From contig CAMKOM010000001.1 of assembly GCA_946414435.1 (NCBI GenBank), positions 230,402 to 294,401 of the forward strand: a stretch of 64,000 nt of DNA. Direction: 5' to 3'. The position numbers were made by a program, and so were the translations under genes. Below the pieces are notes generated by a model. The model ran no database searches and was not told where the DNA came from. It saw nothing but the letters and a program-made list of their open reading frames with translations. Of the stretch, positions 25,660-33,335 are shown piece by piece. This DNA is from an uncultured Bacteroidota bacterium (GTDB taxonomy: Bacteria > Bacteroidota > Bacteroidia > Bacteroidales > SZUA-534). How positions within the stretch are numbered: the stretch's first letter is position 1; each line of letters opens with the position of its first letter.

Positions 25660-27178
25660 TTTTTCTTCTTATTACATTGAAAACAGTCTCATAAAAGTGT
25701 TTCTTCTCTGACTTAGTCATGCCGACTATTAACACTGATAAGGATGTCATCAGAACAGAAACGAATCCTACCAATAGAAATTTTGTAAGTCCGTTTTGGC
25801 ACGTTATCTCCAAATACAAAGGCAGTGGTGCTGATAATAAAGTTACACCGAATATTGGGAAAATAGCTTTGATAATATAATTATGAAGTGACAACCCTAC
25901 GGAATATTTAACAAATAATGCCCTTATCCATATTGCAATTGCGCAAATGATAATGGAAACGTAAAACACTGATTCCGGGGGGAAGTTCATCCGAAGCAGA
26001 ACGTATGATATTGGCAAAATGGTAAGAGTAAAACCTCCACACAGTAAATGATAGTTGCGGATTTTGCCATAGGCCTGCATGGAAACAGCTAACGGATTCG
26101 CAAGAACATCAATAAGTGCGTTGATAATAACCAACCTAGTAAACAAGGCGGTATAATCGGGTACTTTCTTCAACCAAATATTCAGTATCGGTTGGGTTTC
26201 CAACAAAATGGGCAGTGATACCAGAAACAACAGATAATAAGAGAATTTGGAACTTTGGATAACCAGTTTAAGCATATCTGTGGTGTTGCCACAGGAATAT
26301 GATTTGAGGATTTGCGGTTTTACAGCAGTAAAGAAATTGTCGGCAAATAATTGAACTGTTGTGAAAACCTTGTAAGCCATAGCTCTTGCTGCATTTACAA
26401 CTGGGCCATAGAACATATTTAGCAGCATGTTCAATCCTTGACTTTTACATATCCCGGAAAGTGCGCCTATCATATTCCAACCTGCGAAACCAAATATCTC
26501 AAAGAATTTGACTTTATTCCACCAAAACTTGTATTTGCATTCTGCATAGAATCTGTTGCAGTATAGATAATAATAAAGTGAAATGAGAATATTTACAATT
26601 AGCATCATTGCAGCATAAAGAATAAGCCTATCATTAGAGTAATGGTCAATAGCAATGGCTACACCCAAGTTGAATAGAACTTCAACAATACTGATGTAGG
26701 TAAATACTTTCATTTTTTCCTTAATTATGACAATTCCTTGGTATGGTGTACGTATTATGGTAAAAATGAATGATAATATACTCAGTTGGAACACCCATTT
26801 TGCCGCATCCATTCTGCCTGCTGTCTGAGCTTTATGATAGAGGAACCATAGTCCCGCAGTTTCACCCAAAAGGACAATCAACATTGCTATGACAATGAAT
26901 ACAGACACACACAAGCTGAAAATGTGTTTCAGTTCTTGAAAATTGTTTTTACCTATTTCATCTGCAAAAAAACGTTGACAAGCTACAGCCATAGTACCAC
27001 TTAAAAACGAAAACATGGTTACAATGCCTCCTACAGCATTGTAAATGCCCATGTCTATTTCTCCTAAAGCGTCAAGAATAACTCTGGAAGTATATAGACT
27101 GACCAATAGCATAGCTCCCATCCTGACATACAGAAGGATGGTATTTTTTGCTATCTGTTTTTGGTTGACTGAGCTCAT
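25649..27178 (-). CDS. wzx: Wzx-type polysaccharide flippase (MOP superfamily)
   Basis: The 509-residue protein has twelve to fourteen transmembrane helices and the start typical of Bacteroidales flippases (SSVNQKQIAKNTILLYVRMG, then LYTSRVILDALGEIDMGIYN). It would export lipid-linked repeat units to the periplasm. The first 50 residues are mirrored by the stump encoded at 28816-28983, which is a diverged homologue. It starts 1 nt after the asparagine-synthase-like gene and overlaps the next gene, so it is firmly inside the operon. Confidence 0.9.
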   Translation of the reverse strand: MSSVNQKQIAKNTILLYVRMGAMLLVSLYTSRVILDALGEIDMGIYNAVGGIVTMFSFLSGTMAVACQRFFADEIGKNNFQELKHIFSLCVSVFIVIAMLIVLLGETAGLWFLYHKAQTAGRMDAAKWVFQLSILSFIFTIIRTPYQGIVIIKEKMKVFTYISIVEVLFNLGVAIAIDHYSNDRLILYAAMMLIVNILISLYYYLYCNRFYAECKYKFWWNKVKFFEIFGFAGWNMIGALSGICKSQGLNMLLNMFYGPVVNAARAMAYKVFTTVQLFADNFFTAVKPQILKSYSCGNTTDMLKLVIQSSKFSYYLLFLVSLPILLETQPILNIWLKKVPDYTALFTRLVIINALIDVLANPLAVSMQAYGKIRNYHLLCGGFTLTILPISYVLLRMNFPPESVFYVSIIICAIAIWIRALFVKYSVGLSLHNYIIKAIFPIFGVTLLSAPLPLYLEITCQNGLTKFLLVGFVSVLMTSLSVLIVGMTKSEKKHFYETVFNVIRRKNGH

Positions 27179-27179
27179 T

Positions 27180-28235
27180 TCACCGTTTGTCCAACATATT
27201 CAAGAATCTCTCAAGACAATACATAAGCCATTTTTGGTTGCCTGAATATTTGGTTATATCAATATCCTTCCTAAACTCAGGTCGAACCGGACCTTTCCAG
27301 TTTGCAAAATATATGTCAACAGGCCTGGGCATAGGTAGTTTTTGAGGCACAGGAATAGGATATTTCATTTTGAACAGCTCTCTTACGATATATTTTGATT
27401 CTCCGCTTCTAATCCTTTCTATATCCAACGGCACGGAAAGGGCAAGTTTCTCATATGGATCTATGAAAGGCATTCCTGCGGTATGAAAGGCATTCTCGTA
27501 CGATGCGTAACTTTCATCTGTAACAACTTCATTATAAAAACGAATATAGTCAACGCTGTTTTTGCCTATTCTGTAGCGCTCAAACAAATATCTAATATCA
27601 CTAGGGTTAACAAGAATTTCTGCCGGGTCAAGATATATTGAACGTTTGTAATATTCATCAAAAGTCCAATCCTTGGACAACAGCCCATCCATCCCTCCGA
27701 ATATGTAATCGGCCCCATCTCCCACTACCATCATTGTTATCCCGTCTTTTTCGGCTTGTTTTGCGGCATAATAGATTTGTGGTTCTATGGAATGGACCGG
27801 AGCGCCCTTTGATTTCATCAAAGTATCTACGGTAGACTCTACAATGTTCCAATCAATATCTATATAGTGGAGATTCAAACCATTGTATTTGGCAAAATAT
27901 TCAGCTCTTTCAAGCTCATCAGGTTGGAACGCACCTCCAAGAAAACGGAATGTATAAGCATCAGAGCCCTTAGGCATGTACGAAGCCAGAACACTGCTGT
28001 CCATTCCTCCAGAAAGCAGTATTCCCAGTTTTTCATTGCTAACCAAATGAAACTGATTTCTAATGGCTATATCAGCAGTCTCGGCTGAATTAATAAAATA
28101 CTTCTGTTCAAGAGGAATTTGCTTGTACCTTTGATGTTTTATTCCCTCACAGAACTCTTTTTCGTCGTTCTCAATGTAGCGCAATGCCAAGAATGAACTC
28201 ATACAATACTCTTTGTCTACCATTTTAGTCTTCAT
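27180..28235 (-). CDS. Asparagine-synthase-like ATP-dependent ligase lacking the glutaminase domain
   Basis: The 351-residue protein carries the ATP-pyrophosphatase domain of asparagine synthase B: LGILLSGGMDSSVLASYMP (PP-loop SGGMDSS), later MMVVGDGADYIFGGMDG and a C-terminal helical region (ESKYIVRELFKMKYP). The N-terminal Cys-nucleophile glutaminase domain is absent, replaced by about 60 unrelated residues. It probably adenylates a carboxylate and amidates it using ammonia or another amine. In a polysaccharide locus that could be a uronic acid, but this is inference. It overlaps the TagD-like gene by 11 nt. Confidence 0.82.
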   Translation of the reverse strand: MKTKMVDKEYCMSSFLALRYIENDEKEFCEGIKHQRYKQIPLEQKYFINSAETADIAIRNQFHLVSNEKLGILLSGGMDSSVLASYMPKGSDAYTFRFLGGAFQPDELERAEYFAKYNGLNLHYIDIDWNIVESTVDTLMKSKGAPVHSIEPQIYYAAKQAEKDGITMMVVGDGADYIFGGMDGLLSKDWTFDEYYKRSIYLDPAEILVNPSDIRYLFERYRIGKNSVDYIRFYNEVVTDESYASYENAFHTAGMPFIDPYEKLALSVPLDIERIRSGESKYIVRELFKMKYPIPVPQKLPMPRPVDIYFANWKGPVRPEFRKDIDITKYSGNQKWLMYCLERFLNMLDKR

Positions 28236-28707
28236 TAAGGTGTTTGTCGGAATTGTTTATTGAAAGGTTATTAGACCACCCTCTGGTGTTTTTGAGTGCT
28301 TCAGTAATTCTTGTGGATGATACGCCCTTTGTGTAAGGGAAGTATATGATTTTTATTCCTGCTTCGCTGAATTCTTTTTCATAATGTTTCCATTTGTCAG
28401 TAGCATACCAGTCATCACCGACAAAAAGGAAAGATGCTCCTAATTTTTGGCACATTGAAAGTTTATCCATATTGTCTTGAGGAATAGCTGCATCAACATA
28501 TTTTATGCTTCGGACAATTTCAATGCGATCTTCAAACGGAATCATTGCATGTTTGCCTTTGTAAGAAACCAGATCGTCTGTTGTAACACCGACAATAAGC
28601 TTATCACACATTCCCTTGGCGTTCTTTAGCAGATTAAGATGACCTATGTGGAAAAGGTCAAAAACTCCGGTTGTGTAACCTATAACTGTTTTTTTTTCTT
28701 TCTCCAT
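28225..28707 (-). CDS. Glycerol-3-phosphate cytidylyltransferase-like enzyme (TagD family)
   Basis: The 160-residue protein is a compact HxGH-type nucleotidyltransferase: GVFDLFHIGHLNLLKNAK contains the HIGH-like CTP site, and RIEIVRSIKYVD, FVGDDWYATDKW and GVSSTRITEAL match the glycerol-3-phosphate cytidylyltransferase pattern, including the C-terminal SSTRI in place of STTKI. It would make CDP-glycerol for the glycerophosphotransferase downstream. It is the first intact gene of the cluster. A near-consensus box (TACTTTG on -, 28768-28774) lies about 60 nt upstream. The C-terminal 20 residues are Asn-rich and not part of the fold. Confidence 0.88.
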   Translation of the reverse strand: MEKEKKTVIGYTTGVFDLFHIGHLNLLKNAKGMCDKLIVGVTTDDLVSYKGKHAMIPFEDRIEIVRSIKYVDAAIPQDNMDKLSMCQKLGASFLFVGDDWYATDKWKHYEKEFSEAGIKIIYFPYTKGVSSTRITEALKNTRGWSNNLSINNSDKHLNED

Positions 28708-28815
28708 ATATATTCGTTTTTGTTTTGACTTGCTATTATTATGTAATTTGTGTTTTAAATCATTCTACAAAGTAGGTTGTCAATATATTGTTTTCCTTTT
28801 TTGGCTGAATTTGTT

Positions 28816-28983
28816 CTAGAAAAAATCCATCATAATTCCGCCTACCGCGTTGTATATGCCAAAATCCACCTCGCCCAACGCATTGAGCACCACACGTGAG
28901 GTGTAAAGCCCACAAGCATCACCAATCCGCAAATAAAGCAGCAGGGAGTTCTTCGCTATCCGTTTCTGGTCGATTGCTGACAT
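28816..28983 (-). pseudogene. Truncated Wzx flippase N-terminus (55-codon stump)
   Basis: Reading from the ATG at 28983 gives MSAIDQKRIAKNSLLLYLRI, then LYTSRVVLNALGEVDFGIYN and AVGGI, after which similarity stops and a TAG follows at 28816. The intact flippase at 25649-27178 begins SSVNQKQIAKNTILLYVRMG ... LYTSRVILDALGEIDMGIYN, so the two are homologous in the same register apart from a two-residue difference in the middle. The stump is richer in G+C than the intact copy and keeps its own promoter. It is best read as the remains of an earlier flippase gene cut off when the present cluster was installed. Confidence 0.85.
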
Positions 28984-28997
28984 AGTGTTGTTTTATG

Positions 28998-29005
28998 CAA
29001 ATGTA
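28998..29005 (-). promoter_or_regulatory. -7 box (TACATTTG) ahead of the flippase stump
   Basis: CAAATGTA on + reads TACATTTG on -. It lies 15 nt before the stump's ATG, giving a very short leader. It may still drive the downstream polysaccharide operon through the stump. Confidence 0.55.
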
Positions 29006-29134
29006 GTTTTTTTGCTTTCACACGACACATTCATCATCATACAATAATCGTTATGTAAGGCAAAATGTTGTGTTTTCGACTATTCTTCTTTTTAGGAAAA
29101 TCACACTATTTTCGCGGCTTAATTCAGATAGGCG

Positions 29135-30109
29135 ATGGCGCAACTGCAAGCATTTTTCGATTATGTGTGGCACCGTGGCAAGAACTCTTGCCTGACGCTG
29201 TTTAAATTTATGGTGCCTATCTCGATAATAATCAGATTTATACAGCAGTGGGGCTTGCTCTCGTACGCTTGCGACTATCTTGAGCCCGTGATGCAGATTG
29301 TAGGTCTTCCGGCCGAGACCTCCATTGTGTGGCTAACTACAATGGTTGTAAACATTTACGGCGGTTTCCTGACGCTTTTCAGCATCTATCCGCATATGGA
29401 ACCGATGACAGTAGCACAAATGACAACCCTTTTCACTATGATGCTGGTGGCACACACCTTCCCCATAGAGATTACAATTGCACAAAAGACCGGTGTCAAG
29501 GCTTGGGTTATGACTGCCATCCGCTTTGTTTTCGCCATTCTGCTTGGCGTGCTAATGTCGCGAATGTACAACGCGCTCGGGGCTTTGCAGAACGAAGCCT
29601 CCATATCGCCGTTTCTCACCACCTCACAGACAAGTTGGGGGGCTTGGGCACTAAATGAGCTAAAAAACTATGTAATAATCACTTGCGTAATATTCTCACT
29701 CGTCATTTTTCTGCACCTGCTCGATGTTACGGGGCTTATCCGTTTCGTGAACAAAGTTATGGAACCCACGCTCAAATGGTTGGGGATAAGCCAGAAAGTA
29801 CTACCGATAACTATCATCGGACTCACACTTGGCATTGCCTACGGCGGCGGATTGCTGATTGAAGAGAGCCGGCAAAAAGATATCGACATCAAAGGCATTT
29901 TCTACTCAATGACGCTTATGGGGCTGTTTCACAGCATTATAGAAGACACTCTGTTAATGCTCTCAATGGGCGGCCACTGGACCGGAGTGGTGCTATTCCG
30001 CTTTATCTACGCCTGCCTCATCACCTTCATTTTTGTGAAATGCACCAACCGAATGCCACTCGACAAATTTGAACGGCTGTTTATGACAAAGGCGGCAAGA
30101 AAGAGTTAG
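29135..30109 (+). CDS. Nucleoside-recognition (Gate) domain membrane protein
   Basis: The 324-residue integral membrane protein carries two Gate-type domains: an N-terminal half (FMVPISIIIRFIQQWG ... MVVNIYGGFLTLFSIYPHM ... FPIEITIAQKTG) and a C-terminal half (NKVMEPTLKWLGIS ... GLTLGIAYGGGLLIEE ... LFHSIIEDTLLM). Such proteins resemble nucleoside transporters and the spore proteins SpmA/SpmB; the transported substrate is unknown. A TATTTTCG box at 29107-29114 would start transcription about 14 nt before the ATG. It diverges from the polysaccharide cluster. Confidence 0.85.
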   Translation: MAQLQAFFDYVWHRGKNSCLTLFKFMVPISIIIRFIQQWGLLSYACDYLEPVMQIVGLPAETSIVWLTTMVVNIYGGFLTLFSIYPHMEPMTVAQMTTLFTMMLVAHTFPIEITIAQKTGVKAWVMTAIRFVFAILLGVLMSRMYNALGALQNEASISPFLTTSQTSWGAWALNELKNYVIITCVIFSLVIFLHLLDVTGLIRFVNKVMEPTLKWLGISQKVLPITIIGLTLGIAYGGGLLIEESRQKDIDIKGIFYSMTLMGLFHSIIEDTLLMLSMGGHWTGVVLFRFIYACLITFIFVKCTNRMPLDKFERLFMTKAARKS

Positions 30110-30163
30110 GTGTTAATAGTTAACTGTTAAAAATCAAATTTATAAATCCTAAATCTTAAGTTA
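30108..30163. repeat. Degenerate short-unit spacer
   Basis: TTAGGTGTTAATAGTTAACTG followed by AATCCTAAATCTTAAG resembles the spacer at 9803-9880. It fills the gap between two convergent genes, where no ordinary terminator is seen. Confidence 0.45.
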
Positions 30164-32032
30164 AAACACTAGCTTCACCCCGCCCATAACGGTAGCCTTC
30201 GGCATCGGGTAGCCAGCGTTGATTTCGTACTCCTGTCCAAGCAGATTCTCGCCGCGTACCCACAGGCCAATGTTCTTTGTCAGTTGATAACTACCCGAAA
30301 GGTTCAAAAGGCAGAAACTCTCAGTCTGCTCGTTGTCGCCGACAACAGTGTACAAATTGTTAATATATTGCAAACCAGCTGTTAATGCAAGTTTGCCATA
30401 GTTGCAGTTGGCGCCAACGAAACCAGCGTATTCTGGTGCGGCCACCACGCTGTACTCCATATGCAAGAACGAGTGGTTGGTGCTGAACGACCAATGCTCG
30501 TTCAGCGTGTAGGCCGCATCAAACTCAAGGCCGTAGTTTTCAATCTCACCCGTGTTCACATTACGCGGCTTGCCGTCAACTGGCTGTGTCTGAATCATAT
30601 TATCGGCTTTCAAATAGTAGATGTTGGCTCCATACGACAGATTTCCGACACGATGCCGCCACGACAACTCGTAGTTCCATAGCCGCTCGGCCTCAAGGTC
30701 TTCATTTGACGGCGGATAGAGATACATTTCACGCATTGTCGGATTGCGGAAACCCTTACTAACCATTGCCTTAAGGGTTCCTGTAGCCATCGGACGGAAC
30801 ACAACGCCAGCCTGCGGAATCATCTCTGTGCCAGTCACCGAATGATGGTCGAAACGGATGCCCACATCAACTGTAAACCAATCGGTTACATCTTGGCGGA
30901 AATCAACATAACCAGCAACTTCGTGCCGTGTCGATTTGGCCGTCTGCTTGTTAGGGATTATCATCACCGTGTCGGTTTTCTTGTCGGTATAGTAGGCATC
31001 GCCAAAAATATGCTGATAATCAAAGCCTACGGTCACGCGGTTGCCGCCGAAAAGTTGCGCGCTCTGATAAACCGAGACGCCCGTCAGCGCATCCTTCGAG
31101 CGGAAATAACGATTAGTGGTCAGAGTATCGACCTTTGTACCATCGTCGATTTTGTGGCGACCGAAATTCGAATAGACACTCACCGCGCCACTTGTGCTGC
31201 CGTAATTGTTCTCAACGGCCGCCGTCATCACGCCACGCAGAATCCACTGCTCGGCGCCGTAGATAGGCTCGGTTGTGCTGCCTGGGTATTTCGAGTCGAA
31301 GCGGGTGATGTCGGCATCAGCGTATGCGTTCCAGTTTTCGGTAATATCATAGCCGAGTCGCACATAGCCGCCCATCTCTTCAAATTCCATATTTGGTCGA
31401 TGGTTGTCGCTGCGGTTGTACTCGGCCGACACAGTACTCGAGAACTTGCCCGCACGCACCTGGTTCGACGCCTGGGCCGTGAACGTACCATGGCTTCCGC
31501 CGCCCAGATTCACGCTGGTGCGGACGCCGTCCTGCTTCATCGAGCGTGTGACGATGCTGATGACGCCGCCCATAGCATTGCTACCGTAGAGCACTGACGC
31601 TGGGCCGCGCAGCACTTCAACGCGTTCGGTCATCATTGTCTGATAACTGTCGGAAATTGGGTGGCCAAAAATGCCCTGATACTGCGGATGGCCATCGATA
31701 AGTACCAGAATATCAGTATTTGGCGAACCACCGACACCTCGAATATTGATAGCGCCCGAGCCTCCGCCCGACACGCCGAAGCCCATCACCGCGCGACTTG
31801 TCACAAACAAGCCTGGCACTTGCTGCATCACCGTTGGCAGAATCGATGTTTGGTTTTGCCGTTCAAGTTCGGCCTGCCCGACAGTGGTTACCGTCATAGG
31901 CAAATGTCTGATATCTATTGGGTTGCGAGTTCCTGTCACTACCACTTCCTGAATGTTGACTGTGTCGGTCTGCGCCGATGCCGCGCCGTACGCCATTGTG
32001 GCGGCCAATGCGCCGATGAGCATTTTGTTCAT
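30161..32032 (-). CDS. TonB-dependent outer-membrane receptor
   Basis: The 623-residue protein has a signal peptide (MNKMLIGALAATMAYGAASAQ), a TonB-box-like VNIQEVVVTGTRNPID, a plug domain with VLVLIDGHPQYQGIFG and ERVEVLRGPASVLYGSNAMGG, and a 22-stranded barrel ending GGVKLVF. It lacks the SusC-type N-terminal extension and no SusD is adjacent, so it resembles siderophore, haem or cobalamin receptors. A Gly/Ser-rich insert (FGVSGGGSGAINIRG) lies in the plug. No riboswitch or Fur-like site was recognised upstream; a TATTTTTG box at 32056-32063 is the likely promoter. Ligand unknown. Confidence 0.9.
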   Translation of the reverse strand: MNKMLIGALAATMAYGAASAQTDTVNIQEVVVTGTRNPIDIRHLPMTVTTVGQAELERQNQTSILPTVMQQVPGLFVTSRAVMGFGVSGGGSGAINIRGVGGSPNTDILVLIDGHPQYQGIFGHPISDSYQTMMTERVEVLRGPASVLYGSNAMGGVISIVTRSMKQDGVRTSVNLGGGSHGTFTAQASNQVRAGKFSSTVSAEYNRSDNHRPNMEFEEMGGYVRLGYDITENWNAYADADITRFDSKYPGSTTEPIYGAEQWILRGVMTAAVENNYGSTSGAVSVYSNFGRHKIDDGTKVDTLTTNRYFRSKDALTGVSVYQSAQLFGGNRVTVGFDYQHIFGDAYYTDKKTDTVMIIPNKQTAKSTRHEVAGYVDFRQDVTDWFTVDVGIRFDHHSVTGTEMIPQAGVVFRPMATGTLKAMVSKGFRNPTMREMYLYPPSNEDLEAERLWNYELSWRHRVGNLSYGANIYYLKADNMIQTQPVDGKPRNVNTGEIENYGLEFDAAYTLNEHWSFSTNHSFLHMEYSVVAAPEYAGFVGANCNYGKLALTAGLQYINNLYTVVGDNEQTESFCLLNLSGSYQLTKNIGLWVRGENLLGQEYEINAGYPMPKATVMGGVKLVF

Positions 32033-32055
32033 TACTATTGTTTTAAAATTTGCGT

Positions 32056-32063
32056 CAAAAATA
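32056..32063 (-). promoter_or_regulatory. -7 box (TATTTTTG) of the TonB receptor gene
   Basis: CAAAAATA on + reads TATTTTTG on -. It lies 23 nt before the ATG at 32032. Confidence 0.5.
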
Positions 32064-32118
32064 TCAATTCCCTACAAAATCAATAGTTTGATTTAGCCGT
32101 ATTTGAAAATTATATAGG

Positions 32119-32150
32119 AAAGGGCGATATTTCCCGATATACCGCCCTTT
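32119..32150 (-). terminator. Terminator hairpin after the DUF362 gene
   Basis: AAAGGGCG (32119-32126) pairs with CGCCCTTT (32143-32150), with extra ATAT pairing inside. It separates the DUF362 gene from the TonB receptor promoter. The T tract on the - strand is short. Confidence 0.6.
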
Positions 32151-32188
32151 TCTTATGTCCGTTGTCTGATGTCTGTAGTCCGATGTCC

Positions 32189-33178
32189 CTATTTATCCAA
32201 ATCAACCACTGTGTATTTCATTGTCCCCAGCCCCAGTTGTTCGGCGTAATCGACAATGTAGGTGCCGTGCTGGCGGTTGATGCGTTTCTGCAGCGCGGTG
32301 GCGTCGTCGCCCGATGTCGATTGGTAGTTGAAAACAAGGTCAAGGCAGGCTTTGTCGAGCGCCACGGGGTCGGTCGATGCCAGAATGCCGATGTCGTTCA
32401 TCTCGGGCCGAGCGGGCGAACCGTCGCAGTCGCAATCAACAGAAAGGTTGTTCATTACGTTGATATATACGATGTTGCGGCCGTCTTGCTTGAAATAGTT
32501 GTGCACCGCTTGAGCGGCTGCCACCATCGATTCCAGAAAAGCGTCCTGCTCTGCAACGCGCCAGCGGGTTGTTGACGCGCCTGCCGAGTGGATGTAGAGT
32601 TTTCCGCTATGCGAAGCCACGCCAATGCTCTGATTTTTGAGCACACCGCCGAACCCGCCCATTGCGTGCCCCTTGAAGTGCGCAAGGTTTATCATAAAAT
32701 CGTAGTTGGCAAGATGTGAGCCAACAATATCATATTCAATATGTTTGGTGTCAGTCACGGGCAGTTTCATAGTGCCTTCTTCGTCCATAATGTCAACGGT
32801 GGCAATCTGCGCGTAACCACGTTCTTCAATGGCTTTGCGATGGTCGGCGGTGGTAGAGCGGTTGCCGCCGTAGGCCGTGTTGCACTCAACCAGCGTGCCG
32901 CCCACGCTCTGCACAAGGTCTTTAATCAGTTCGGGGCGCAGGTGGTTCGATTTCGACGACTCGCCCGTCGATATTTTCACCGCCACGCGGCCCGTGGCAT
33001 CAACGCCGAGAGCCTTGTAAATCCGCACCAGCGCTTCGGGTGTAATCTCTTTTGTGAAATAAACCACGCTCGCACTAGCATTTTCGTCAGCCGCGGCGCT
33101 GTTCGGCGTTGGCTCGCCGCCCGAGCACGAAGTAGCGGCCATAAATCCCGCAATTGTCAGAAAGATAATACGTTTCAT
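32189..33178 (-). CDS. DUF362 domain lipoprotein
   Basis: The 329-residue protein begins MKRIIFLTIAGFMAATSC, a lipoprotein signal peptide with lipobox ATSC. The rest is a DUF362 domain: VAVKISTGESSKSNHLRPEL near the start, ANYDFMINLAHFKGHAMGGFGGVLKN in the middle, and ILASTDPVALDKACLDL near the end. DUF362 often accompanies ferredoxin-type clusters, but here no 4Fe-4S Cys motif follows; only a CDCDG patch is present. Function unknown. The ATG at 33178 places the signal peptide correctly, unlike the longer frame to 33259. Confidence 0.87.
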   Translation of the reverse strand: MKRIIFLTIAGFMAATSCSGGEPTPNSAAADENASASVVYFTKEITPEALVRIYKALGVDATGRVAVKISTGESSKSNHLRPELIKDLVQSVGGTLVECNTAYGGNRSTTADHRKAIEERGYAQIATVDIMDEEGTMKLPVTDTKHIEYDIVGSHLANYDFMINLAHFKGHAMGGFGGVLKNQSIGVASHSGKLYIHSAGASTTRWRVAEQDAFLESMVAAAQAVHNYFKQDGRNIVYINVMNNLSVDCDCDGSPARPEMNDIGILASTDPVALDKACLDLVFNYQSTSGDDATALQKRINRQHGTYIVDYAEQLGLGTMKYTVVDLDK

Positions 33179-33335
33179 ATCAAATATTTTTTGTTCATTG
33201 TAAAAGTATGGCAAAAAAATCGGTTGGGAAATACCCGAATTTCGGTTCTTTGAGCACATTTATCGGTATTTTCTGCCAGCCACGCTTCCACCCTTTCGTT
33301 TTCCGCCGGCAATCGCGCCAGGCGGACCACCGAAC

